Shown here piece after piece: positions 43,665 through 51,257 of a stretch of DNA of 64,000 nucleotides (the first letter of the stretch is position 1; each line of letters begins with the position of its first letter). The translations under genes and the position numbers were made by a program. Under the pieces are notes generated by a model. The model was not told where the DNA came from, ran no database searches, and saw only the letters and a list, made by a program, of their open reading frames with translations. Origin of the DNA: Promethearchaeota archaeon (GTDB lineage Archaea; Asgardarchaeota; Lokiarchaeia; Sigynarchaeales; SOKP01); the NCBI GenBank assembly GCA_019058515.1, contig JAHPYY010000092.1, positions 1 to 64,000 of the forward strand. The letters are read 5' to 3'.

Positions 43665-44699
43665 ATGGGTTTTTATATATCATTAAGTACAATTTTCAAA
43701 AATTATAGAAAAATGCATGTCAAAGATGACGATTTTCACAATTACGCTTCCTTTCATAGTATTTCAGATTTTGCAGATCTTTCAATTTCAGAGATAATAG
43801 CGCTGGAATTTTTAGTAAGGTATTCGGAACCTGTTGTAAGACACACTTTGTATACTGAGATTAAGCAGTTACTTGAATTTAAAGAAAATAGTCCATATAA
43901 GAGTGAAGATATGGAATATTCTGAAGTAGAACAAATATTCTACGAACATATTAACAAGGATAAATCCCTCTCAACTTCAAGTTTCTATAATAGCCTTAAA
44001 AACTTAGGCAATATTGGGTTGCTTAAATTAATTAAGAACAAGAACGGAAAAAACCCCTTAATTGAAGCAACAAAATTCACCCAATATATTCCTAAGTTGC
44101 TCTTGAAGTTTTTAATCAATAATAACATCATGGATTCTGATAAGTTTCGCGCAGATTTTTCGAAACAATTCTTTGAGATATTGGAACAGCAGAAGCTTAA
44201 GAATATCCTCTCAATTTGGTTATCAGAATATGAAGTATTGTCGCTTGTACAACAACTTCTTGAATATGCGGATAAAGTTTACGTGGTATCCAAAACTCCT
44301 TCACAAAGCCAGAAATTAACTCCAAAAATCAAGAATATATCTTATAAAGAAATGATGAATCAACAAATTTCTACTCCGAACGATGTATTTGATGCAGTTA
44401 TCGTCCCAGTTTATAAAAAAAACATAAAGTTCTACGATATGGAGCGCGAACAATTTTTAAAAGAAATATCTCGTGTCTGCAAACCTAAAGGATTGGTGAT
44501 ACTTGTCGCCGTAAAAGATCTACCTTTAATAGAAAATAATGTGATAATGAACGATTTGGTTCAGATGTATAATTTAGCCCTCAATAACAGAATTTTCTCT
44601 GAGGAAGAACTAAAGGAGGACATGGAAAAGATTTCGTTGTCAGAAATTGAGATTATTAACTTTCAAGGACTCCTATTTGGAGTAGGTAGAAATTTGTAA
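43665..44699 (+). CDS. Winged-helix protein fused to a methyltransferase-like domain
   Basis: This 344-residue protein begins with a PadR/MarR-like winged-helix region (about 38-150, LYTEIKQLLEF and then SLSTSSFYNSLKNLGNIG). The second half resembles the last strands of a class I methyltransferase (FDAVIVPVY, then FLKEISRVCKPKGLVILVAV). The glycine-rich SAM motif I is not evident (only YADKVYVVSK), so catalysis is doubtful and the domain may only bind a ligand. It is a possible one-component regulator. It lies between the RuBisCO-like gene and MaoC with no obvious operon. Confidence 0.55.
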   Translation: MGFYISLSTIFKNYRKMHVKDDDFHNYASFHSISDFADLSISEIIALEFLVRYSEPVVRHTLYTEIKQLLEFKENSPYKSEDMEYSEVEQIFYEHINKDKSLSTSSFYNSLKNLGNIGLLKLIKNKNGKNPLIEATKFTQYIPKLLLKFLINNNIMDSDKFRADFSKQFFEILEQQKLKNILSIWLSEYEVLSLVQQLLEYADKVYVVSKTPSQSQKLTPKIKNISYKEMMNQQISTPNDVFDAVIVPVYKKNIKFYDMEREQFLKEISRVCKPKGLVILVAVKDLPLIENNVIMNDLVQMYNLALNNRIFSEEELKEDMEKISLSEIEIINFQGLLFGVGRNL

Positions 44700-44729
44700 A
44701 AAAAACTAAAAGAAAAAAAGAATTTTTTG

Positions 44730-45167
44730 TTATTTTAACACTAGAATAACCGCTTCCCCGTCAGTTACGACTTCTTCTTTCTGATTATAAACTTTTGTGT
44801 CGCACTTAATAAATTTTAATTCGCCATCCTTTTTCGTATATTTTTCCGAAACTGTTGCAACAGCCGTCAATGTATCTCCAATATAAACTGGTTTCTTAAA
44901 GGTCACGCTCTGTGAACCGTAAAGAACCCCCGCTCCAAATAATTTAACGCCTAAAACTGCAGAAATTAAGGCTGAACTGAAAGCCCCATGTACAACCCTA
45001 GTTCCAAACATTTGCGTCTTGGCAAATTCTTCATTTATGTGAATCGGATTGAAATCTCCACTAATTCCGGCAAATAGAACAACATCCGCTTCAGTTACTG
45101 TCTTCGAGTGTGAAGCAGAATCACCAACATTATAATCGTCCCATTTAACTGGTTCTAATTGAGTCAT
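44730..45167 (-). CDS. MaoC-family (R)-specific enoyl-CoA hydratase
   Basis: This 145-residue hot-dog-fold protein has the hydratase motif as GDFNPIHINEEFA (about 34-46, with the catalytic Asp and His), followed by VVHGAFSSALIS. It hydrates trans-2-enoyl-CoA. It is divergent from the thiolase at 45359, and together with the acyl-CoA dehydrogenase and thiolase it would supply beta-oxidation-like steps. No 3-hydroxyacyl-CoA dehydrogenase is present in the window. Confidence 0.88.
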   Translation of the reverse strand: MTQLEPVKWDDYNVGDSASHSKTVTEADVVLFAGISGDFNPIHINEEFAKTQMFGTRVVHGAFSSALISAVLGVKLFGAGVLYGSQSVTFKKPVYIGDTLTAVATVSEKYTKKDGELKFIKCDTKVYNQKEEVVTDGEAVILVLK

Positions 45168-45358
45168 AATTATAAATTAAGTTAAAGGTAGATAAAAACA
45201 TTGACAAATTTCCTCCATAATCATCAAGTGAATTAAGCTATTTGAAAAATGAATTATACTCAAATAGATCTCTAAGATTTCAAAAAAATAAGAAATAAAA
45301 TGACTCGAAAATTCAAATAATTTAATCAAAAATTACGAAATTAAAAACTGATAAAAAA

Positions 45359-46618
45359 ATGGGAAAATTAGCAAGGAAAGTTGCCTTAGTAGGTGCAGGT
45401 ATGTCAAAATTCGGAAGACTATTTCCTCTCAAACGCAATCCGGATCTATGGGTTGAGGCTTGGCTAAACGCAGTAAAAACCGTAGATAATGGAATTGAAC
45501 CCAAAGATATTGATGCTTGTTATGTTGGAAATTACTCTTCGGATTTATTTAACCATCAAGGACATCTGGGTCCTCAGATGGCTAATTTAGTAGGATTAAC
45601 ACCTAAACCCGCCTCGAGATTCGAAGGTGCTTGCGCTAGTTCTGGTATTGCCTTACGACAGGCAATTATCGCGATTGCATCAGGTATTCACGATGTAGTT
45701 GCAGTAGCGGGAGTGGAATGCATGAACGAGTTACCCACTAGTTTAGTCACAGATACTTTAGCAACAGCTAGTGATGCGTTATTTGAGTATCCCGCAGGCG
45801 CAACATTTCCAGGATTATACGCTACAATAGCTTCAGCTCATTTTCATAAATATGGGACCACCATCGAGGATCTTATGAGAGTTGGAATCAAGAATCACAT
45901 TAATGGTGCAGAAAATCCTTTTGCTCAAATGCAACAGAGTATAAAACAAATTATGGAGTCTAAAATCGCAAGATATCAAAAAGAAGGAAGAGATGCTCCT
46001 GATTGGAAAGATGAATTTGATTTCCTAAAAAGTTCTTCGAATCCAATGATCGCCCATCCATTAAGACTATTCGATTGTTCGTTGGTTACTGATGGTGCTG
46101 CTTGTTTATTTATTACCTCTGAAGATGTAGCGAAAAAATTTACAGATACTCCTATATGGATTACGGGTACAGGACAAGGAAGTGCAGCTCTCTCTTTACA
46201 CGATAGAGACGATCTGACTAGCTTCATTGCAACTAAAGAAGCAGTTAGACAAGCGTACCAAATGTCGGGATTAGGACCAAACGATATACAAATTGCAGAG
46301 GTTCACGATTGTTTCACTATTGCCGAGATATTAGCCATGGAGGATTTAGGATTTTATGAAAAAGGAAAAGCTGTGGAAGCTGTTAAGAATGGAGACACGA
46401 AACGAGATGGAGTTAAACCTATTAACACGAGTGGAGGATTAAAATCTAAGGGTCATCCTGTTGGAGCTACAGGAGCCGCTCAAGCCGTGGAAATCTTCAA
46501 ACAAATGCGTAGGATTGCGGAGAGAAATAGACAAGTAAAATTTGATGTTGAGAGCGCCCTTACACACAATTTAGGCGGTAGCGGAGGGACATGTGTAGTG
46601 AATATTTACGAAAAATGA
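45359..46618 (+). CDS. Thiolase (archaeal acetyl-CoA acetyltransferase/SCP-x type)
   Basis: This 419-residue thiolase has its nucleophilic Cys as Cys92 in GACASSG, then HDCFTIAEI (His), GHPVGATGAAQ and the C-terminal NLGGSGGTCVVNIY, all standard. Archaeal thiolases of this type work with a DUF35 protein (and often HMG-CoA synthase) to condense or cleave acetyl-CoA; here the DUF35 gene follows at once. It catalyses acetyl-CoA condensation or 3-ketoacyl-CoA thiolysis. Start at ATG 45359. Confidence 0.92.
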   Translation: MGKLARKVALVGAGMSKFGRLFPLKRNPDLWVEAWLNAVKTVDNGIEPKDIDACYVGNYSSDLFNHQGHLGPQMANLVGLTPKPASRFEGACASSGIALRQAIIAIASGIHDVVAVAGVECMNELPTSLVTDTLATASDALFEYPAGATFPGLYATIASAHFHKYGTTIEDLMRVGIKNHINGAENPFAQMQQSIKQIMESKIARYQKEGRDAPDWKDEFDFLKSSSNPMIAHPLRLFDCSLVTDGAACLFITSEDVAKKFTDTPIWITGTGQGSAALSLHDRDDLTSFIATKEAVRQAYQMSGLGPNDIQIAEVHDCFTIAEILAMEDLGFYEKGKAVEAVKNGDTKRDGVKPINTSGGLKSKGHPVGATGAAQAVEIFKQMRRIAERNRQVKFDVESALTHNLGGSGGTCVVNIYEK

Positions 46619-46628
46619 GGTGAAGGTA

Positions 46629-47051
46629 ATGATAGAAACAGAAAAAGAATTTACGATTCAAAATTATTTGGAATTTATCCAAAATAAAAAATTAATGGGT
46701 ACAAAGTGTAAAGATTGCGGAGAGTTATACATTCCCGTAAGAATGTTATGTACTAAATGTAATTCACCCAATATGGAATGGACGGAGATGTCTGGTGAGG
46801 GAGAATTAGCTGCGTTTACAAGTATCACTGTAGGAACACCTTATTTTATCGAAAAGGGATACGATAGGAAAAAACCTTATTGCTTTTCAGTTATAAAGCT
46901 AAAAGAAGGTCCAATGGTTTCAGCACAGTTGGTAGGGGTTGACGAGAGCAAGCCAGACGATATAAAAATAGGCACTCCTCTAAAAGTTAAGTTTCTCGAG
47001 ACAGAAGTTAAAGGAGAGACGAAAATCGATTTAGGTTTCGAACCAATCTAG
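46629..47051 (+). CDS. DUF35 Zn-ribbon/OB-fold protein, thiolase partner
   Basis: This 140-residue protein has a zinc ribbon at its N-terminus (Cys 27/30 and 41/44: CKDC and CTKC) and a C-terminal OB-fold. DUF35 proteins dock onto archaeal thiolases and share the CoA site. The frame can begin at GTG 46620, but GAGGTGA just before (46617-46623) points to ATG 46629. The stop of the thiolase is at 46616-46618, so the two genes are tightly coupled. No HMG-CoA synthase gene is adjacent, so the role in mevalonate synthesis is open and acyl-CoA degradation is equally possible. Confidence 0.88.
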   Translation: MIETEKEFTIQNYLEFIQNKKLMGTKCKDCGELYIPVRMLCTKCNSPNMEWTEMSGEGELAAFTSITVGTPYFIEKGYDRKKPYCFSVIKLKEGPMVSAQLVGVDESKPDDIKIGTPLKVKFLETEVKGETKIDLGFEPI

Positions 47052-47129
47052 AATCAATTACTTTTTTTCTTTTATAAAAATCTTCAAACTAATTAGGATA
47101 CTTATTCAAGAATTTTAAGATTCAAAAAC

Positions 47130-48137
47130 ATGAGAAAACTTTATAAATATCTACTTGTATCTGTTCTCATTATATCTATTCTTATTCCCATTCTTATTGT
47201 CTCACTTTTTTCAATAAATCAAAGCAATATTGAAAACATTAATGTAGAGTTAGAGTTTAACAGCGATAACGCTCTTAAATATGTTCAGGATCAATTAACA
47301 ATTAATACAACTAATTGTCGCACACCTGGGACCCAAGGAAGAGAAGATTGCGCTAGGTATTTCGTTAATCAGTTTCAATTAATCGATTCAGAAATTGAAT
47401 ATGTATTACATAATTTTTCGATTCACTCAATTGAATGTCAAAATGTGTTGTTTAAAATTAATATGCAACATGAAAACATCGTCATTCTTGGAGCACACTA
47501 CGATTCAAGGGCTAAAGCTACAAAGGATAACCTGTTTCCTAACCTTCCAGTTCCAGGAGCAAACGACGGTGCATCCGGATGCGCGGTGTTAATTGAACTG
47601 GCGAGAATTTTTTATTTAATTAAACACCAATTAAACGCGCAAATTTGGTTCTTGTTTTTCGACGCTGAGGACCAAGGATATGATCTTTCGCCTGGTATGG
47701 AAGGATGGGATTGGTGTGAAGGCTCTACGAAGTTCGTGGAACAAATAGCTGATTTCTACGACCAAAGTCGAGAATCTTTTGACTTCATGCTTCTTTTAGA
47801 TATGGTGGGTACGCCAAACCTGCAGTTTATTAGCGAAATGTATTCTACCTCGTGGTTACTTAACGAACTATTCGAAGTTGGCCGTGAATTAGGATATACA
47901 AAAGCTTTTCCAGACTTCCCAGTTTCGAGTTCAATTCTCGACGATCACAAGGCATTTTTAGACCATGGTATTCCCGCTGCTGACTTAATCGTTAACTTTT
48001 GGAACAATCCTGATTGGCCTTATCACCACACCATAGGGGATGATTTCTCACATATCTCTAAAGAAAGCTTAAAAATCACTGGACAAACCGTAGAACAATT
48101 TGTCTACAATAGGTATTTGATTACAAATCAACTTTAA
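47130..48137 (+). CDS. M28-family glutaminyl-peptide cyclotransferase-like enzyme, exported
   Basis: This 335-residue protein has an N-terminal signal or anchor helix (about 6-28). The M28/glutaminyl cyclase core shows GAHYDSRA, GANDGASG, FFDAEDQG, WDWCEGSTKF, LLDMVG, LDDHKAFLDHGIP and HHTIGDDFSHI. From memory, DAED-, WC- and DMVG-type segments match bacterial type II glutaminyl cyclases more than aminopeptidases. It would form pyroglutamate at the N-terminus of secreted proteins. The catalytic Glu and metal ligands are present. It is monocistronic and probably acts outside the cell. Confidence 0.75.
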   Translation: MRKLYKYLLVSVLIISILIPILIVSLFSINQSNIENINVELEFNSDNALKYVQDQLTINTTNCRTPGTQGREDCARYFVNQFQLIDSEIEYVLHNFSIHSIECQNVLFKINMQHENIVILGAHYDSRAKATKDNLFPNLPVPGANDGASGCAVLIELARIFYLIKHQLNAQIWFLFFDAEDQGYDLSPGMEGWDWCEGSTKFVEQIADFYDQSRESFDFMLLLDMVGTPNLQFISEMYSTSWLLNELFEVGRELGYTKAFPDFPVSSSILDDHKAFLDHGIPAADLIVNFWNNPDWPYHHTIGDDFSHISKESLKITGQTVEQFVYNRYLITNQL

Positions 48138-48165
48138 AGAAGTTTTTTCGTTAATTTACATCTAT

Positions 48166-48999
48166 TTAGATGTAAATCCTAAACGCGAAGAAAAATAGAA
48201 GACCCGCAATTATTATTTGCAAATAAAACTTAGGAACTCTTTGAGAAATTGTCGCTCCAATTATTGCTCCTAATATAGAGCTTATCCCTAAGATCGTTCC
48301 AACGATATAGTCTATATTACCAAAAAATATTTTTATAATAACGATAAAAATAGAAACAAAAAAAGTCATAGAAGTAGAAACAGCAGTAGCGTTATGAATT
48401 GGGAATCCCATAACGATATTTAATGTGGGTCCATTTACGAGCCCACCTCCAATACCTAACAGATTAGATGCGAAACCGGCTAATATAAAGAGCGGAATTC
48501 CTTTTTTTAAATTAAAATGATTACACGATTCAATAAAAGACATGTAATTAATACCATTCTCTATGTTTTGAGCTAGATCTTCAGTAGTTTGACAGTTTGG
48601 GTTTTTAAAAAATTTAGTGTGAATTGCTTTATATAACATATTTATCCCAATAATACAAAGCAAACTTGTAAAAAGAATTTGAAGTATGAATTCCTCGATG
48701 GTTATAAGTGCTAGCATTATCATGCTTAGCATGCTTCCCAATATTGCAAATGAACTGTAAATTAAGGGAATCTTTATATTAGTTCGTTTTTCTTTTAAGT
48801 ATGTAATAAAACCTGCGGCAGAATTCCAAAGAATAACATAATTTGAAGTATCGATTGCAATCGATATAGAACATATTAAAAGAAGCATTATAGCTGGAAC
48901 ATAAAATCCTCCACCACCTTGTCCTACGATAGTAGAAACTATTCCAATTAATAGACCTATGATCAATAATATGGTGATGAACAGAATCGAATACTCCAT
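48166..48999 (-). CDS. TSUP (TauE/SafE) family membrane permease (second copy)
   Basis: This 277-residue polytopic protein has the paired glycine-rich motifs (VGQGGGGFYVP and NLLGIGGGLVNGP) and many stretches parallel to the permease at 4064-4870, including AIDTSNYVILWNSAAGFITYLKEKR-like spacing (shortened here). It is probably an anion or organosulfur exporter. It is convergent with the glutaminyl cyclase. The two TSUP genes are dispersed paralogues. Confidence 0.8.
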   Translation of the reverse strand: MEYSILFITILLIIGLLIGIVSTIVGQGGGGFYVPAIMLLLICSISIAIDTSNYVILWNSAAGFITYLKEKRTNIKIPLIYSSFAILGSMLSMIMLALITIEEFILQILFTSLLCIIGINMLYKAIHTKFFKNPNCQTTEDLAQNIENGINYMSFIESCNHFNLKKGIPLFILAGFASNLLGIGGGLVNGPTLNIVMGFPIHNATAVSTSMTFFVSIFIVIIKIFFGNIDYIVGTILGISSILGAIIGATISQRVPKFYLQIIIAGLLFFFAFRIYI

Positions 49000-49245
49000 G
49001 AAACGTATAAGGATTTAGGTAATAATAAATTTCCCTATTTCTTCACCGACACAATTTAAAATCTAATGTGAGAATCTTAGCACATTTGAGTGGTTAAATA
49101 GGATATTAGAAAATTTAAATGCTTTTGACAATTTTACATAAAAAAGAATAATACTATTGTTAAAATTAGTTCTGTTAATAGGTTTTCATTGATTTTCAGT
49201 TGAATTGAACCAATATAGAGATAATTATATTAAGATCGAGTTTAA

Positions 49246-49947
49246 ATGAAAAATACAAAATTATTGAAAAAGTTAGAAAAGAAAAAATCAAAATCCTCGA
49301 AAAAGAAACTTATTATTTCAGCATTTCTAATAATTTTCGCGTTTACGGGAGCGTATCTCATATACTTCATAATGCAAATTACTTTGAACACCTACGCCCC
49401 TTTAGTTGTAGTTGTCTCTGGATCTATGGAGCCTAATATCAATGTAGGTGACCTACTTTTTGTTCAAGGCGTGAACCCAGAGGAAATCAAAGCGGGAACA
49501 ATAGAGGACATGGATGGCGATGTAATTGTGTATGATGCTCATGGGATTTGGGATAATCCGCCTATAGACCCTATTGTTCATAGGGTAGTGGATAAGTGGA
49601 TGAGTAACGGTAAGTGGTATTTTACCACAAAGGGAGATGCAAATTCCTACATTGATCGCGCGCCAGTACCCGAAGACAACATTATCGGAGTAGTTATTGG
49701 AAGAATACCATACCTGGGTTGGGTTAAGATATTTCTTACTAATACGGGACTGCTGATTCCACTCATAGTAATTCTTTCAATCTTGCTTGTGATTAGTATT
49801 GTTTACGATTTATACAAAGGAGAAGAACCTGAAAGCAAAACTGGAAAAGAAACCCTAGAACGGATTGATGAACACAAGAATAAAACAAGCGACGATATTG
49901 AAAAGAAAGAAAAAGATCTAGGAGGAACAAAAGGTATACCAGAGTAA
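49246..49947 (+). CDS. Signal peptidase I (SEC11/archaeal type)
   Basis: This 233-residue membrane protease has an N-terminal Lys-rich cytoplasmic tail (1-21), a membrane helix (about 22-47), the catalytic serine in SGSMEP (Ser60), the catalytic His of the SEC11-type dyad in IVHRVV (His112) and a GDAN motif (Asp131). A second helix (about 165-190) and a charged C-terminal tail follow. The Ser-His arrangement (no Lys) fits archaeal and eukaryotic enzymes. It processes exported proteins such as the surface protein at 6911. Confidence 0.88.
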   Translation: MKNTKLLKKLEKKKSKSSKKKLIISAFLIIFAFTGAYLIYFIMQITLNTYAPLVVVVSGSMEPNINVGDLLFVQGVNPEEIKAGTIEDMDGDVIVYDAHGIWDNPPIDPIVHRVVDKWMSNGKWYFTTKGDANSYIDRAPVPEDNIIGVVIGRIPYLGWVKIFLTNTGLLIPLIVILSILLVISIVYDLYKGEEPESKTGKETLERIDEHKNKTSDDIEKKEKDLGGTKGIPE

Positions 49948-50272
49948 TTTTCAGATAGATCCCTCCAATAACATTGCACTGCCATTAAAACATATTCAAA
50001 TCTATTTATTGGTATAAACTTTATAAAAATTAAAAGAAATCGTAGTTCGTGTTAGATTGAGTTAAAAATCAAATATCTTCTAAGATATTGGTATATATCG
50101 AAAAATTTAAAACATTTTTTGCATTTTGAAAAAATTGTATATTTTATAGTTTTTCTTACTAAACGGATTAACTGGTACAGAAGAAACAAACAGTAAGTGC
50201 AAACAAAACAAAGAAAACGAACCACTAGTAAAAAATTAAATTCTAAAATATATAGAAAAAGAGGAAATTTCT
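49948..50272. other. Intergenic region before alba, no gene seen
   Basis: Some 325 AT-rich bases with TATA-like runs (for instance TATTTTATAG near 50139) that could serve alba. No ORF or repeat was recognised, and a 60-codon minus frame here overlaps the signal peptidase and looks spurious. Confidence 0.35.
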
Positions 50273-50557
50273 ATGGGAAAGAAAGATAGTAATAGCGTAT
50301 TCGTTGGTCGTCGCCCAACAATGAATTATGTTATGGCGACAATGATGATCCTTAACAAAGGAGAGGATTGTACAGTCAAAGCGCGAGGACGAGCAATTTC
50401 ACATGCAGTTGATGTATGTGAAATCTTACGAAATCGCTTTTTGAAAGGTACTGAATATAAAGAAATAAGGCTTTCTACGGAACAACTAAAAGGAGACTCT
50501 GGAAGTAATAACAACAATGTTTCCAGCATTGAAATAGTGCTTTCTCCGCCAAAGTAA
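50273..50557 (+). CDS. albA: Alba family DNA/RNA-binding chromatin protein
   Basis: This 94-residue protein has the Alba fold: VFVGRRPTMNYV at the start, ARGRAISHAVDVCEILRNRF (40-59) and a C-terminal beta strand ending IEIVLSPPK. It binds double-stranded DNA or RNA as a dimer; the acidic/Ser/Asn loop before the last strand is longer than in some relatives. It is monocistronic and followed at once by a hairpin plus T-run terminator. It lies 400 bases before the histone-like gene. Confidence 0.9.
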   Translation: MGKKDSNSVFVGRRPTMNYVMATMMILNKGEDCTVKARGRAISHAVDVCEILRNRFLKGTEYKEIRLSTEQLKGDSGSNNNNVSSIEIVLSPPK

Positions 50558-50575
50558 TCCATAGGGGTAACAACT

Positions 50576-50622
50576 GTTATTTTCTGGTCGGCACTGAGGA
50601 AAATAACCCTACTTTTTTTTTA
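50576..50622 (+). terminator. Hairpin with T-run after alba
   Basis: A perfect 9-bp stem GTTATTTTC (50576-50584) / GAAAATAAC (50599-50607) with a 14-base loop is followed by CCTAC and nine Ts. It sits 19 bases after the alba stop. Archaeal termination needs mainly the T-run; the hairpin may add stability to the 3' end. Confidence 0.6.
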
Positions 50623-50970
50623 ATTTATACACACATAATTTACATTATCACATTTAGTTTTTTATCTTCGTGTTAATTTAATAACTAATTAAAATCTCAC
50701 ACCTTTAGCTCTTTTAATAAGTTATCTATCGGAAAATGGAGTTTAGGAAACCACTCACATTATCTACCAGACTCATTTGAACATAGCTACATTTTCTTCA
50801 CTAATCAAAATGTCTTAAAACTCACGCGAACAAGCGAAATTAAGCTTGATTTTGATGATTTTTCAAAAACCTTTAAAAAGGTGAGCTTACCTTACTTACT
50901 TATAATAAAAGAAATTTAATTTCAATTTTAATTCAACTTATCCTTAAATCAAACTATTGGAGGAAATGAA
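50623..50970. promoter_or_regulatory. Promoter region of the histone-like gene
   Basis: About 350 bases hold no ORF. A palindromic ACCTTT-AA-AAAGGT (50869-50882) with flanking A-runs resembles a BRE/TATA element about 100 bases before the ATG. GGAGG at 50960-50964 lies 6 bases before ATG 50971, a strong ribosome site. Confidence 0.4.
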
Positions 50971-51195
50971 ATGGCGAAAAAGAAAGCAAAAGCTCCAGCT
51001 AAAAAAGCCTCTTCAGGTGATACATTATTCGTAAAATCAAAAGTTAGAGAATACATAAACGGAAAAGGAATGAATACCAGTTCTGAAGTTCTTAATGGTG
51101 ATTCATTTAATAATGCTATAATGAAGATGCTTGATAAAGCAATCGCAAGAGCGAAAGCAAACAATAGAAAAACAGTCTCAGTTAGAGATTTATAG
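50971..51195 (+). CDS. Histone-like (DUF1931-type) protein with Lys/Ala-rich N-terminal tail
   Basis: This 74-residue basic protein has an N-terminal tail of about 16 residues rich in Lys, Ala and Pro (MAKKKAKAPAKKASSG). A short helix (LFVKSKVREYIN), a long helix ending KAIARAKANN and the loop-plus-helix start RKTVSVRDL follow. The RKTV-xx-DL end and the preceding helix are typical of the histone fold; the rest matches, from memory, small Asgard DUF1931-like proteins. It would bind DNA as a dimer or tetramer. The last helix is cut short compared with canonical archaeal histones. Start at ATG 50971, with a strong GGAGG site before it. Confidence 0.75.
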   Translation: MAKKKAKAPAKKASSGDTLFVKSKVREYINGKGMNTSSEVLNGDSFNNAIMKMLDKAIARAKANNRKTVSVRDL

Positions 51196-51257
51196 AAATC
51201 ATTTTATAGAGATTTACTTTTTATCTTTTTTTCCTTATTTTCACGGCAAATATTTGA

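Noticed and set aside
4064..48999. The two TSUP permease genes as a repeat or mobile element
   Set aside because: They are dispersed paralogues at protein level only; no terminal repeats or associated transposase were seen.
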